Assembly: GCA_022495005.1 (NCBI GenBank)
Contig: JAGYXB010000831.1
Location: forward strand, 248,001-312,000
Direction: 5' to 3'
Source: Rhyacophila brunnea
Taxonomy: Eukaryota > Arthropoda > Insecta > Trichoptera > Rhyacophilidae
Length of the DNA: 64,000 nucleotides
Below are positions 45,701 to 54,038 of this stretch, piece after piece. The position numbers and the translations under genes are program-made. The notes under the pieces are model-generated. The model had not been told where the DNA came from. It made no database searches and worked only from the letters and a program-made list of their open reading frames with translations. Every line of letters begins with the position of its first letter. Within the stretch, counting starts at the first letter, position 1.

Positions 45701-48700
45701 TAAAAACAAAAAATCTGTTAATACAACCTTTATTCCATGGAAGCCCATTAATATGATTCTCATAGAATGGAATGGTGATCTAATGTAATTCCTAAATGAC
45801 GAATAGTCTTTAAAACATTATTTGGAAGATTTTTTCTCCCCCAATAATGAGAACACTCAATAAACATAGCATTTCATGCATGGCATCCGGAGTATGACAT
45901 GAAATTGTGGTTTGACTATGCATAGGTTATATATTACTATGCAGAATGTGTCCAAGGTGAATTAAACATTCCAACTCGGCATGACTATAACACATCATAT
46001 TGACATTCACAGAATATGTGATGTGCATTTTAAAATTTTAAATTTGCGGAAATCGGTAAAATTAGCATAAATAATCAATAGACATTTATTTTAATATGGG
46101 TTAACTATATTTATATTCATTACTAATAATAATGGATAATTTTAATACTACTCTCAAAAAACCATTTTATGCTTAATATAGGAAATTACATTTTAATAAA
46201 TATACGTGATGTTTTTGACAAACAGTTGTTACATACTTTCATATCAAATACATACACTTGCCAACTAGGCATCTTTAAGATAATCCTGGGGCATGTACCC
46301 TACTGTTTAAAACAGTACAAAAATTCCATTTAAGTACTTTCACTGATCTAATAACAATGATATTGCCATAACATTTTCATTTATCTTTTAAGATTTATTC
46401 TTTAGGAGGACGATTACTGATTTTTTTTAAATAAATCGATATTTTCGCTTAAATACCAACCATGTTCTCCAATGCCCCCCTTAACACACAGTTATATTTA
46501 AAAACTTATAGATGTTAGCCATTACACCAATCCATTATGTGCTTGCTCAATCGAAAAACAAAATTAATAATTTTTACCGCAACAATGTAAATGTTCAAAA
46601 AACAAAACTATCCTCGCAAATCCGCGACAAATCAACAAAGAATATCATGTCAAACTGGCATTAGGGCAAAAGTCGTACCTAAAGTAAAAACCGTAATACT
46701 ATCTTAAATACCTATTACAGTGGGTAATAAAGCGCCCCAAGTCAAAGCGTCTAATTATTCTTTGATTTTTTTTAATCTTTATGATATTAAAATCCACCAA
46801 TATGTGGTTAGGACGCTACCAGCTCTTTAGCTAGTGTGTATTATTATGTCATCATTATTACAGAATCATGATGTGATATCATGAATAAGAGATTTGATGC
46901 ACTTAGAAAATACACCACAAACTAAATAAAACAACACAATATGGAATTATTGTAAACAGTGTCACAAAAATAATCTAGTATTGAATCATGCTTCTGTTTC
47001 TCAATAAAACTGAATATTATACTATATTGACTATAATTAAATGCTTATTTTAATTTCTTTAGTTATTCACTATTATTTATTGCAATATGATCGACTATTA
47101 TAGATAGGTTTTGAAAAGTAAACATTTAACTGTACCTTGAAGTCATCTCGGCGTTTTTTATCAGCCTCTGCCAGGTCAGCGGTAGTTTTATGAATGAGTT
47201 TTTTCAGATCTTCAATTTCAAATGTATGAGGGTTATTATGATCCAAATGCTCGACTATATCATTGGTCAATTCAAACTGCTTAGTGGCAAGATGGCGAAG
47301 TCTTTCAAGTTCTTGTCGCTTGATTTCGTCCAGCTTCGTACGGACGCTGTGATTCACAAAGTCCAACTCGTGAGCGATTTTTCCCGTCTGCAAAATAAAA
47401 TATTTTGAGCAACTGAAACCGACAGTACAAAAAATAGACATTCGATTTTAAATTTTTTTAGACAGGATTTTAATTAGTGTTACGAGAAAATAGTAAACGT
47501 AGTGATACAAAATATATTCTAAGCATAAAAACAAACATGCCCCACCCCAACAGCAAAGCAGCACAGTGAAATGTTTAACTGTAACCAGGACGCATGACAT
47601 GATAATTAATCACTTAAAGTGCTCGAACCTTGCAAACCTTGAAAAAATATTTTTATGAGGATAATCAAACCTAAGAACACGGATATAATAAAATTTGAAT
47701 GTGAACACACAGAGAGTCACAAGTAAGGAATCCAATCCCGAGCCAAAATTTTGATCCCGGGATTTCGGGGTTACAATTTGACGATCCCGGGATTGGCATT
47801 TTTTTCAATAGTTAATATTAAATTTTTATATATACAAATAATGTTGATAAAATCCCTAGTCACAAGAGAGGTAAGAAGTAGTATTTACCCTGATGTCAAC
47901 TTCCTCAGCCTTTTCCAATTTTTCTCTGAATTCTGGATCACTTTCCAATGCCTGCACAACTTCTTTAAGATATCTGTGATATTCCATATAATCGTCCTGT
48001 AAGAAATCAAAATAAAATACTTAAATGATGTGATATATGATATATATTCCATAATTGTGAAATAAATTGATATCATGTGGAGTGTAGATTTTAAGTACGA
48101 TGCACACTGAAATTCAACTATTGTACGACAACATCTTTTTGGCTACGTGTTAAAACTGTGAACTAACATGCTCCGCCCATTTTAACCACAATTACATTAT
48201 AAACTAACAAGCTCCTCCCATTTAGTAGACAGCAGCGCCTAGAAGCGTAGCCAAGAAGATGTTGTCGTACAATAAACACCAACATTTTCAAAAATGAAAA
48301 CTGCCAACAGTGTTACATTCTATCCCAAATGTCAAAACAATATTCAAGATGGATAAACATCATGTACATAGATTTTGTATTGGGTTTTGAAAAAAAAGAT
48401 ATTAGGTGGAAACATTGGGTACATTAACTATCAATTAAAAATATATCAATGAATAGTTTTTCAATAAGTTTGAAGGATATTTCTTAACATGAAATGTTAT
48501 TTCATTATCTACGATCTCTCATGAGGCCACTGCAGCTGTGTGATGGTCATTTGGGCAAGCTTGAAAAGCTACCGCACACTATGAATATGTGTGTGGATTA
48601 TATGTTGATATTTTGAACTACACACTTGAGCAATATTCATGCCGAGGCGCTTCGAACTATGTTGCATGCAATAACAGTTTTTGTTTCAACCAACAACGTA

Positions 48701-49233
48701 GCATCAACGCTGTATGCGACAGTACATTAAGTTGAATGTAATATATTTTTGGGTTATCACCATGTATTCTTCCTACTTCTTTCACTGATGTATCTCTTGA
48801 GAATGGCCTCTACATTGAACCCGAGACTTTGTGGTATGGAGGAAGAATACACGGTAACAATCCCAAAATCAATTAAGATAACAAACAACCATGAAAGTCT
48901 GAAAAATTATATACTTTAAATGTGTTAGTGAATACTAATGAGTTAATGTGTTGCAGTCGAGACGGGTTTGTATGTGCGACTCACCTTACAAATATTAAAA
49001 ATACACAACTTATATGTCCTGTCTCTAAAATTTAGTGGGTATGAGAAATCAGTATGAGCAATGCCGAACCCCAAACATCATTAACCATAGTTAGTAGTAA
49101 AAATATGTCTCACCAAGTCATCTTTAATTTCACTGTCTTTTTCAACTGCTTCAGGAATTTTCTGTGTCACTGGAGGTGCTCTGATAACATGCGCAAGGCA
49201 TCCAATCACGCCTATTATAAAAATGGCCTTCAT
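33144..49233 (-). CDS. NUCB1: Nucleobindin (calnuc/NUCB1 family), EF-hand calcium-binding protein, 8 coding exon positions
   Basis: Coding segments in transcript order are 49233-49114, 47996-47889, 47387-47136, 45000-44878, one of two alternatives (42096-41994 or 41946-41844), 37715-37378, 35550-35494 and 33707-33144. All junctions are GT-AG, the reading frame is continuous, and the protein is about 554 residues. Residues 1-18 form a signal peptide. Residues about 41-200 match the conserved nucleobindin N-terminal half, with blocks such as YHRYLKEVV and ELDFVNHSVRTKLDEIKRQE and a basic KKRRDDFK stretch. EF-hand loop 1 is residues 236-247 (DVDSNGVWDQTE) and loop 2 is 288-299 (DTNGDGLISYEE); both have good calcium ligands. 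The tail from about 349 is Pro/Gln-rich and takes the place of the vertebrate leucine zipper. Family members bind calcium in the Golgi/ER lumen, cytosol or after secretion, and interact with G-alpha subunits; those roles come from the family, not from this sequence. Acceptor TTTTAG lies 7 nt before the ATG, so a noncoding first exon must lie upstream. Confidence 0.95.
33206..33305 (-). repeat. 24-bp coding minisatellite in nucleobindin exon 8
   Basis: About four units encode QPQ(A/V/L)QQQ(V/A). The units are similar at the DNA level and in frame, so copy-number change would alter the length of the Gln/Pro tail without a frameshift. Confidence 0.7.
34542..34686. mobile_element. hAT-type MITE family D, one-arm copy, in nucleobindin intron 7
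   Basis: CAGTGGTGGTAGGTGGAGG through TTTTAAAATTCAATTAAACC matches the left arm of the complete copies. A short dispersed repeat fragment (34438-34515) lies just before it. The rest of the intron between 33708 and 35493 shows nothing else. Confidence 0.6.
35494..35550 (-). CDS. NUCB1: Nucleobindin coding exon 7 (57-nt microexon-like cassette)
   Basis: This 57-nt exon encodes 19 residues, LPPQAVYGQPGQQFHPNAH. The acceptor is TTATTTTCAG and the donor is GCGCAT|GTAAGT. Phase is 0 on both sides, so including or skipping it keeps the frame. The composition (Pro, Gln, Gly) matches the tail encoded by exon 8, and its last residues (HPNAH) resemble the PNAIPQ and HPNAVPQ of exon 8. Confidence 0.85.
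36341..36415 (+). repeat. Degenerate tRNA-like (SINE head) sequence
   Basis: TTTAGCATAGTGGTATATG fits an A box and AGATTCGATT is a weak B box about 45 nt later. The arms do not fold into a full cloverleaf, so I do not call a tRNA gene. It lies in nucleobindin intron 6. Confidence 0.35.
36430..36796. mobile_element. MITE with about 30-bp inverted repeats, in nucleobindin intron 6
   Basis: The left end ATATCGTCGGTGTTTTGTAA and the inward-read right end are the same for about 26 bp and then continue similar through CGAAT. It is 367 bp. The rest of intron 6 (35551-37377) holds nothing I can name. Confidence 0.65.
37378..37715 (-). CDS. NUCB1: Nucleobindin coding exon 6 (both EF-hand loops)
   Basis: This 338-nt exon is entered in phase 1 and left in phase 0. 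It encodes the two calcium loops DVDSNGVWDQTE and DTNGDGLISYEE, separated by an acidic linker (APEDDMRERQEEMERMREHV). Both loops have the expected acidic or Asn ligands at positions 1, 3 and 5, Gly at 6 and Glu at 12. After them come GWKGLDEQQVYTQEEYHDFE and a short charged helix where vertebrate proteins continue into a leucine zipper. The acceptor is TTTTCAG and the donor is GGAATT|GTAAGT. Confidence 0.96.
38532..39456 (+). pseudogene. Mariner element with deleted catalytic core, in nucleobindin intron 5
   Basis: The ends GTTGTTCGTAAAATAAGG and, read inward, GTTGTCCGTAAAATAAGG lie inside a CGAGGG/CTAGGG border. Translation gives DRRMTIRELCKYIPDVSKTT, then VSARWVSKILTNG and, after a jump, LASPSDYHLFPELKSHLG and KCIDRNGDYVEK. 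The region that should hold the first two catalytic Asp motifs is gone, and there are stops. It is on the strand opposite to the host gene. Confidence 0.75.
40482..40913. mobile_element. hAT-type MITE family D, complete copy, in nucleobindin intron 5
   Basis: It runs from CAGTGGCGAAGGGTGGAAG to GCCTTTGCCACTG. Flanks ATAATTAC and ATTATTAC match at 7 of 8. It is shorter than the copy at 20815 because part of the right arm is missing. Confidence 0.7.
41264..41694. mobile_element. hAT-type element (CAGTGTTGCCA ends) with internal minisatellite
   Basis: The left end CAGTGTTGCCAACCACACT and the inward-read right end CAGTGTTGCCATATTTCC, with subterminal ATAATTATAGTA in both, mark a hAT-type unit. 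Flanks AATTAGAC and AATAAGAT match at 6 of 8. At 41450-41570 three units of about 43 bp contain GTCTAAAAAAA and GACGTTAATTAC. It ends 150 bp from exon 5b. Confidence 0.65.
41844..41946 (-). CDS. NUCB1: Nucleobindin exon 5b (downstream member of the tandem alternative pair)
   Basis: This exon is also 103 nt with the same phases as 5a. It encodes 34 residues starting VNHPGSRNQLQDVWRRQDHM and ending FDPQAFFLLH, and its final G completes the same Asp codon in exon 6. The acceptor is TTCTCTCGTAG and the donor is CATG|GTAACT, weaker than that of 5a. It has no stop or frameshift, which argues against a dead duplicate. Against 5a there are 11 substitutions, including Glu to Arg, Lys to Arg, Glu to Gly, Lys to Gln and Thr to Ala, so it is less acidic. 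Inclusion of both exons would add 206 nt to the first part of the message and break the frame. Confidence 0.88.
41994..42096 (-). CDS. NUCB1: Nucleobindin exon 5a (upstream member of the tandem alternative pair)
   Basis: This exon is 103 nt, entered in phase 0 and left in phase 1. It encodes 34 residues starting LHHPGSRQQLEEVWEKQDHM and ending FDPKTFFMLH; the split Asp codon completes EF-hand loop 1 in exon 6. The acceptor is AATGCGTAG and the donor is CACG|GTGAGT, a strong consensus. The KTFF x LH helix is the entering helix of EF-hand 1. Exon 5b lies 47 nt downstream with the same length and phase; 23 of 34 residues are shared. Confidence 0.92.
43384..44678 (-). mobile_element. Nearly complete mariner element in nucleobindin intron 4
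   Basis: Inverted ends ACGAGGGTAGGTCAATAATT and, read inward, ACGAGGGTGGGTCAATAAGT bound 1295 bp, the usual mariner size, with TA next to both ends. The transposase (43451-44501) has one frameshift. The element lies on the same strand as the nucleobindin gene. Confidence 0.85.
43451..44501 (-). pseudogene. Mariner transposase (DD34D type), single frameshift
   Basis: ATG at 44501 begins MEKIEFRAVIKHFNIKGL and runs to about 44400, where one extra T (in CCCTTCACTT) breaks the frame. The second part is open to TAA at 43451 and includes RTSTKDEPRSGRP, then VDETWIHHY, HQDNARVHT and YSPDLAPSDFFLFP, the three catalytic Asp blocks of mariner with the expected 34-residue last spacing. The end is ELQGDYVEK. 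The total is about 350 codons, the normal family length. Apart from the frameshift I see no inactivating change. Confidence 0.85.
44878..45000 (-). CDS. NUCB1: Nucleobindin coding exon 4
   Basis: This 123-nt exon encodes 41 residues, from QYEMQKEFEKQQKMQGLDEP to HDKEEKHKKHDP. It is a highly charged, probably coiled-coil helix with Lys/Glu alternation. The acceptor is GAATTTTCAG and the donor is GATCCG|GTAAGG. Phase is 0 at both ends. Intron 4 downstream carries a mariner element on the same strand (43384-44678). Confidence 0.95.
45001..47135. other. Nucleobindin intron 3, no further gene
   Basis: A dispersed repeat fragment at 45678-45760 recurs at about 16856 and 34438. The rest is AT-rich intronic DNA without a recognised element. 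Confidence 0.4.
47136..47387 (-). CDS. NUCB1: Nucleobindin coding exon 3
   Basis: This 252-nt exon encodes 84 residues, from TGKIAHELDFVNHSVRTKLD to KKRRDDFK. It holds the most conserved helical part of the family, with the HxVRTKLDEIKRQE-type motif and the Lys/Arg-rich segment described as a DNA-binding-like basic region in vertebrate family members. The acceptor is TTTTGCAG and the donor is TTCAAG|GTACAG. Phase is 0 at both ends. Confidence 0.96.
47724..47858 (+). mobile_element. 135-bp hAT-type MITE, perfect 8-bp duplication, in nucleobindin intron 2
   Basis: GTCACAAG flanks the unit at 47716-47723 and 47859-47866. The left end (GGAATCCAATCCCGAGCC) matches the left end of the 758-bp element at 59478-60235 for about 130 bp; only AATCCCTA remains of the right end. 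It is an internally deleted derivative. Confidence 0.82.
47889..47996 (-). CDS. NUCB1: Nucleobindin coding exon 2
   Basis: This 108-nt exon encodes 36 residues, from DDYMEYHRYLKEVV to EKAEEVDIR, the nucleobindin block just after the mature N-terminus. The acceptor is TTTCTTACAG and the donor is ATCAGG|GTAAAT. Phase is 0 at both ends. A 135-bp hAT-type MITE (with its duplication) begins only 22 nt past the donor. Confidence 0.95.
48119..48274. mobile_element. Hairpin MITE in nucleobindin intron 1
   Basis: The left arm TATTGTACGACAACATCTTT and the inward-read right arm TATTGTACGACAACATCTTC continue with the shared TTGGCTACG. It is about 155 bp with a GC-richer loop. The remainder of intron 1 (47997-49113) shows nothing else. 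Confidence 0.65.
49114..49233 (-). CDS. NUCB1: Nucleobindin coding exon 1 (start codon and signal peptide)
   Basis: This exon encodes 40 residues beginning MKAIFIIGVIGCLAHV, a short hydrophobic signal peptide followed by a Pro- and acid-rich mature N-terminus. The donor is CTTG|GTGAGA at 49113. The exon continues 7 nt upstream of the ATG to 49240, where GTTTTAG gives an acceptor. The start is the only ATG in this frame within the exon. The upstream 5' UTR exon was not located. It ends in phase 0. Confidence 0.92.
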
Positions 49234-49267
49234 GGTTTATCTAAAACAAAGAAATACAATATTACAG

Positions 49268-49953
49268 AAGTGTTACCAACTGTACCATAATTATAGGATT
49301 TGTACTTTTATCAGAAAGATTTAATTTTCACATTACAAAATATGTTAACAATACTAAAATTTCGATATTTCCATACTATAAATTGGTGTAAAGTTCTATA
49401 ATCTCGTAATAAAAGACAATTTGGTACACCAGGAAATAGGATTTATAATGGAATTTCTTGAATTCGCCGGTAAGCATTTTTGATCGGAAGAGGTACCTAC
49501 CTACCTGACCACTGCCAAAGCTAAGTTAACTCATCAAAGCATGTATGTCGCGTCAGGCCATGGACAAGTTAGCCCGTGCGTTCTTGTAAACGCCATAACT
49601 TCTGAATAAACTGTTGTGTATATTTTCTAAACAATATTATATCATTTTAGGGTGAACATATTCACGATAAACTCAAGAAACATTTTGATTTGGTAAGTTT
49701 TATTAGTATTATTTTATTAGTTATATTAGTATTTATTTTGTTCCAAAAATAGCTGGCCTACAAGTATCAATTAAGTAAAAATTGGAAATAAGAAAGGGCC
49801 TCGGAATTTCTTCAATTTTCAGTTATTTTTTTGTGAGAAACAAAAAACCTATACATTTTCAACAGATGACAACACTTACTATATTTTTTGCCGAAATATT
49901 ATAATTTCTTGGACCACGTATTATAATTCAGTGACAAATAGATGGCAACACTG
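49268..49953. mobile_element. hAT-type element (CAGTGTTGCCA family) directly upstream of nucleobindin coding exon 1
   Basis: The left end AAGTGTTACCAACTGTACC and the inward-read right end CAGTGTTGCCATC are diverged versions of the ends at 41264-41694, with the same subterminal ATAATTATAG. Flanks TATTACAG and TATTACAC match at 7 of 8. It is 686 bp without a transposase. Confidence 0.6.
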
Positions 49954-49964
49954 TATTACACATA

Positions 49965-50062
49965 ATGCCGGGTCCACACTGACAACCTCGTTAGATTTTA
50001 TGATAATTATCGTGAAATTTAATGAGGTTGCCAGCAACTTGTTGCCAGTGTGGACACGGCAT
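49965..50062. mobile_element. 98-bp hairpin MITE
   Basis: ATGCCGGGTCCACACTGACA at the left and, read inward, ATGCCGTGTCCACACTGGCA at the right form the arms, with AACCTC shared further in. No open frame fits inside. Confidence 0.65.
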
Positions 50063-51267
50063 AAGATTTTAGATGTCTAGCATCTGCAGTCATTAGTAAC
50101 TTGTCACCTTAGAATTGCCAAATACGACAATATGTGAAATGTTCAGAAGAATTTCATTACCTTATATTTCAATGCTTGAAGATCATTCATATTTATTTAT
50201 TTACATAGTGAGAGATGCATTATATTAGGATATATTAAAAGACTAATCCTGCAATATTACTCATTTAATTCAGAAGAATTTGTATTTATTTAACAACAGA
50301 TATTACATTTTAGCAGTAATTGCTCTGAATTGTCATGATTAGACATCCAAACCATATTTTTAAATCCTAGTCGTCATAAATTACAGAGTGGCAAAAAAAA
50401 GTTATCCAGAAAATATGAAAATTAATTGAGTTGTACTTAATATATACGTAAGCGGAGATATAACTATACCCCCGGCGGTGATTGGATTTTCGACACTTAA
50501 AGGTATTTTACATAGCTTTTTTTTAAATATTGTTCAGTGCTGGTTTGTACGGTGGTTTCTTAGACATTTAAAAAAAAATCTCTGAATCTAATGATTTTTT
50601 TTTAATGATTTCGATGTGTTTATATAAAAGAAATTGAACTACATTAAAAATTCAATATCGCCAAAAATTTTACTTCGACAAACGAATTGTAAGGTGACGA
50701 ACTGATAACCTACGTCATGCTTCAACACATCTATTATATTGCTATCAGTAATATGTTGGACCACCTGCCGTATACCCTTATGTCCTAATCTCTATTGCAC
50801 TGAGTGAAAAGCTTTGACTTTAAATATTAACCATTAATATAATATGTGTAACACATTTTACATATACACAGATAAGTATAATATATACAATTATTATCGG
50901 TTTATTCGCGTAAAAACTAAGACTGTCCAGGTTCAGACTGCCCTAGCAAAAAGCACAATTTGGTGTGAGTCTTTCAGTTTATCTGAAGTCGACTTAACAT
51001 ATAAATATTCCAATTAAACAAAGACATTGACTAATACCTTCTCTAAAATCAAGAGAGCCTAAATATATTAAAGTGAAACTGAAAAAATAGTTCGTAAGGA
51101 CTAGTAATTAAATAAGCAATAAGTTATTTCGCATTGCAGATTCATTTGTGACAAATTTTACAATTTTTTCGCCTGGCATTTATAGAAACAGCAAACAATT
51201 CACACAATCGATCAATTTATTTAATTGGTTATCATATTATAGTACCCCATATCGTCATTGACGTTAA
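50063..51267. other. Upstream of nucleobindin, no exon recognised
   Basis: At 50607-50701 is a diverged copy of the right end of the element at 5884-7585. The noncoding first exon and promoter of nucleobindin should lie somewhere upstream of 49240 but cannot be placed from sequence alone. Confidence 0.35.
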
Positions 51268-51396
51268 GGTGCTTTGAGACAACCACAACCTACTGTAAAC
51301 CCAAAAATAAGTAAGTAGCTTGTGTTAGGTTTCGAGTTGTTTTTCAGTAGGTTGTGTTAGGTTATTGGTCTCAAAATACCTCGATCACAAAAACAA
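51268..51396. mobile_element. Short hairpin repeat
   Basis: GACAACCACAACCTACTG near the left and CAGTAGGTTGTG near the right form an inverted pair, with TTTGAGAC and GTCTCAAA outside them. It is about 129 bp and noncoding. Confidence 0.45.
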
Positions 51397-52108
51397 TGTG
51401 GAGTACTTACTGTAATATTACCCTTTAATTTTCTTATGATGGTAAACTGTTTATAATCATATAGTCGCAAAAACTGGACATTAATTAGAAAGCAATGTGA
51501 AACCTTTAACAAAAGCTAGGTTCATTTATCACTGCTGCACTGAAATAAAAACGCCGTTCATTGGTGTCGCAAACGCTAAACAAGTTTCTATAGGTATAAT
51601 GCATAATTATTTGGAACATTTAGATGAAAATTCAATATATCGTAAACAACGATATGCCATAATATACATTATGATTACACATGTGCACATAGGAATGAAA
51701 ATACGCCAATTGGGTAATTCGTCCATCAACTATTTCGTAATAAAACATAATATAGGTAACTAGATAATGAAAATAATTTAATAATGCGTTCACAATACTT
51801 AGTATGTTGCCATTTGGGTAATTATTAATTTAGTTACTTGGAATCGAAAGGAAGTAAATCTACCCTTAAAATTACTGCGTCGCTTGTAATTATCGCCGTT
51901 TGAAATGAATGAAAAGATATTTCACTAACACTTACCAATTAATATTCTTTAAAATAAAACTAGTAAAAATAACTCTCACAGAAAGCACATCATTCAATAA
52001 ACTGACGTGTATGAAGACCATAGATAATATGAATATGCATATGCCATAGATAATAGAATATACATAATGCAGGCGCTCCATTGACGAGCCAAAAGTCTGA
52101 GGACAGAA

Positions 52109-52363
52109 CGTCACTGTTCTGGCAGAAGACACTAATTCGAAAAAATGACATATTGAGTTAGTATCAAAATGTTCCTTATTTCAAACTTTAAGGTCTGGAA
52201 ACCTTTTTAATAAATAAACAGTCTTTATTTTAAAGTCATCCTTTTTACGATTACTTAATAAACTCACACGATAGACCATTATTTCAAACATTTTAACAAC
52301 TTCAAAGTCAAATTACTCAAAACTAGTATTCTCCAGTTAGTGTGTTCTGCCAGAACAAAGACG
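52109..52363 (-). mobile_element. 255-bp MITE, inverted copy of the one at 32774-33028
   Basis: The complement of this block matches 32774-33028 along its full length, including TCTGGCAGAA ends and the TAATAAATAAACAGTC middle. The two copies lie on either side of the nucleobindin coding region in opposite orientation. The flanks show no clear duplication. Confidence 0.75.
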
Positions 52364-52874
52364 ACTGACGTCCGATTTATCTTTGCTCTGCTACTGACCA
52401 ACGGACGATTAACGAACGAGTTAAAAAGTCTAGCATTGGCAGCTGTGATAATTAAAAATATCGTAATGTCTTCCGATAATTCCGAAATGTTGTGTTATTT
52501 ACTTACGTGGAGATTTGCATAAAACAATATAGGAGTGTAAATGTCACAAATTGTACGTTTTCTTTAACAAATTAATCAGTAAAATGTTTAAAACAATATT
52601 ACAGGTTTTTTTTCGGTCCGAATGATTGCGTGATAATGAGAGATAGTGATTGACAGAACGCGGAGAGTAAAATATCAAACAAATTTGGGATACCTACTCC
52701 ACGCGAAAAAATGTACAAAGACTGCAAAAATCATCTGAATTGCGTGCCAATAGAGCACGGGTATTAAATATCGCATACCGGTCCTGAAATCTGTCTATTT
52801 TGAATATGAATACATTACAATAATAAACGTATGAAAAGGTACGTATAGTCGCTTAAAAATATTACTTACATATA

Positions 52875-53430
52875 AAAAAATCGGTGTGTGTACTCATGTA
52901 CGCGCGTTAGAAGTTATACTTCTTTGGCGTAACAAAACAAAAACAAAACTAGTGATAAACTAGACTCTTTGACTAGCTCTTAATTATCTTGTTAAATTAC
53001 ACACTCAAAAAAAGGACCGCTTATTGGAACGCCGTTGGTTAATTTCTATACAATTTAACTTATATTACTAAATTATATAGTGGTTTCTCGTTGTTTTTAT
53101 TTTTAAAGTACCAACTGACGTTTAATCGTTTGTTTACGTAGGTAAGGAATTGCAAATGGCTAACAATACTAAATTCGCTTCCTAGGCAACGGAACAATTC
53201 TAAACTATAATATGATACTGTATAATCGTCACGATTGCCGTATCATACTGTGGCGTAAAGGTAGTGTGTTCGGCTGATAACCGAACAATCAATGGTTCAA
53301 ATCCAACCGAGTGCGTTTTTTTTCATGTGAAAAAATAAATTATGTGTTACGTCATGTCACACACCAAAAATACACTCTGATCTGATTTCCCAAACGCGCC
53401 AAAAGAAGTATAACTTCAAAAATTGAATAC
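52875..53430. repeat. Element with inverted ends and an internal tRNA-like segment
   Basis: AGAAGTTATACTTCTTTGGCG near the left and its complement near the right (53396-53425) bound the unit. Inside at about 53246-53312 is a tRNA-like stretch on the plus strand: A-box-like TGGCGTAAAGGTAG, an anticodon-arm pairing GTTCGG/CCGAAC with loop CTGATAA, and B box GGTTCAAATCC. The left part recurs at 24520-24600 and the right part at 27280-27425. Confidence 0.45.
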
Positions 53431-54038
53431 ACTAGGCTTGCGATTCCTAACTATCGACTCGTGTGTGCGACATGAGGTAAATGTGCCGCAGAGGTGGCCA
53501 TGAGAATTTTCATCTTTCTTTTTAGATCAAATCAAACCTAACCTAACATAACCTAACCTAATCTGAACTACCCCAACCCAATGGTGCATAAAAATGTATG
53601 ACAATTTTCAATTAACGATTATTTGATCGAAAAGCCGATGCGCCGACAGTAAAAGGTATTTTTATTATAATTGTCTGCATGAAATGAACTGTTTTCGTAA
53701 AAAAAATATATAAAAGCTCATGGCCACCTCTGCGGCACAATTACCCAAGTTAATATCGCCCGTTTCATGTCATAAAACTATATCTATGCTGGTAGCCACT
53801 CGTCGTACTATCTCACCCTTTTCTCGCGAGTGACCGGTTGGCAACACCGCTAATACCGAGAAAATCTATGTCTATCTATAGTACGAAATGAAACGTCAAA
53901 AGTGAAATGTCAAACGAAATCATTATTTTTGTAGGTTATATTGGTGTATAATAATACCTATAATACTCGATTGATTTAGTATAATATGATATAGTTATGT
54001 ACGTAGAAAATAACATCACATAAATGCGAAACCATATA
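53431..54038. other. No recognised gene; short CCTAA run
   Basis: 53534-53560 holds a short run of CCTAACCTAACATAACC type. Nothing else is recognisable. Confidence 0.35.
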
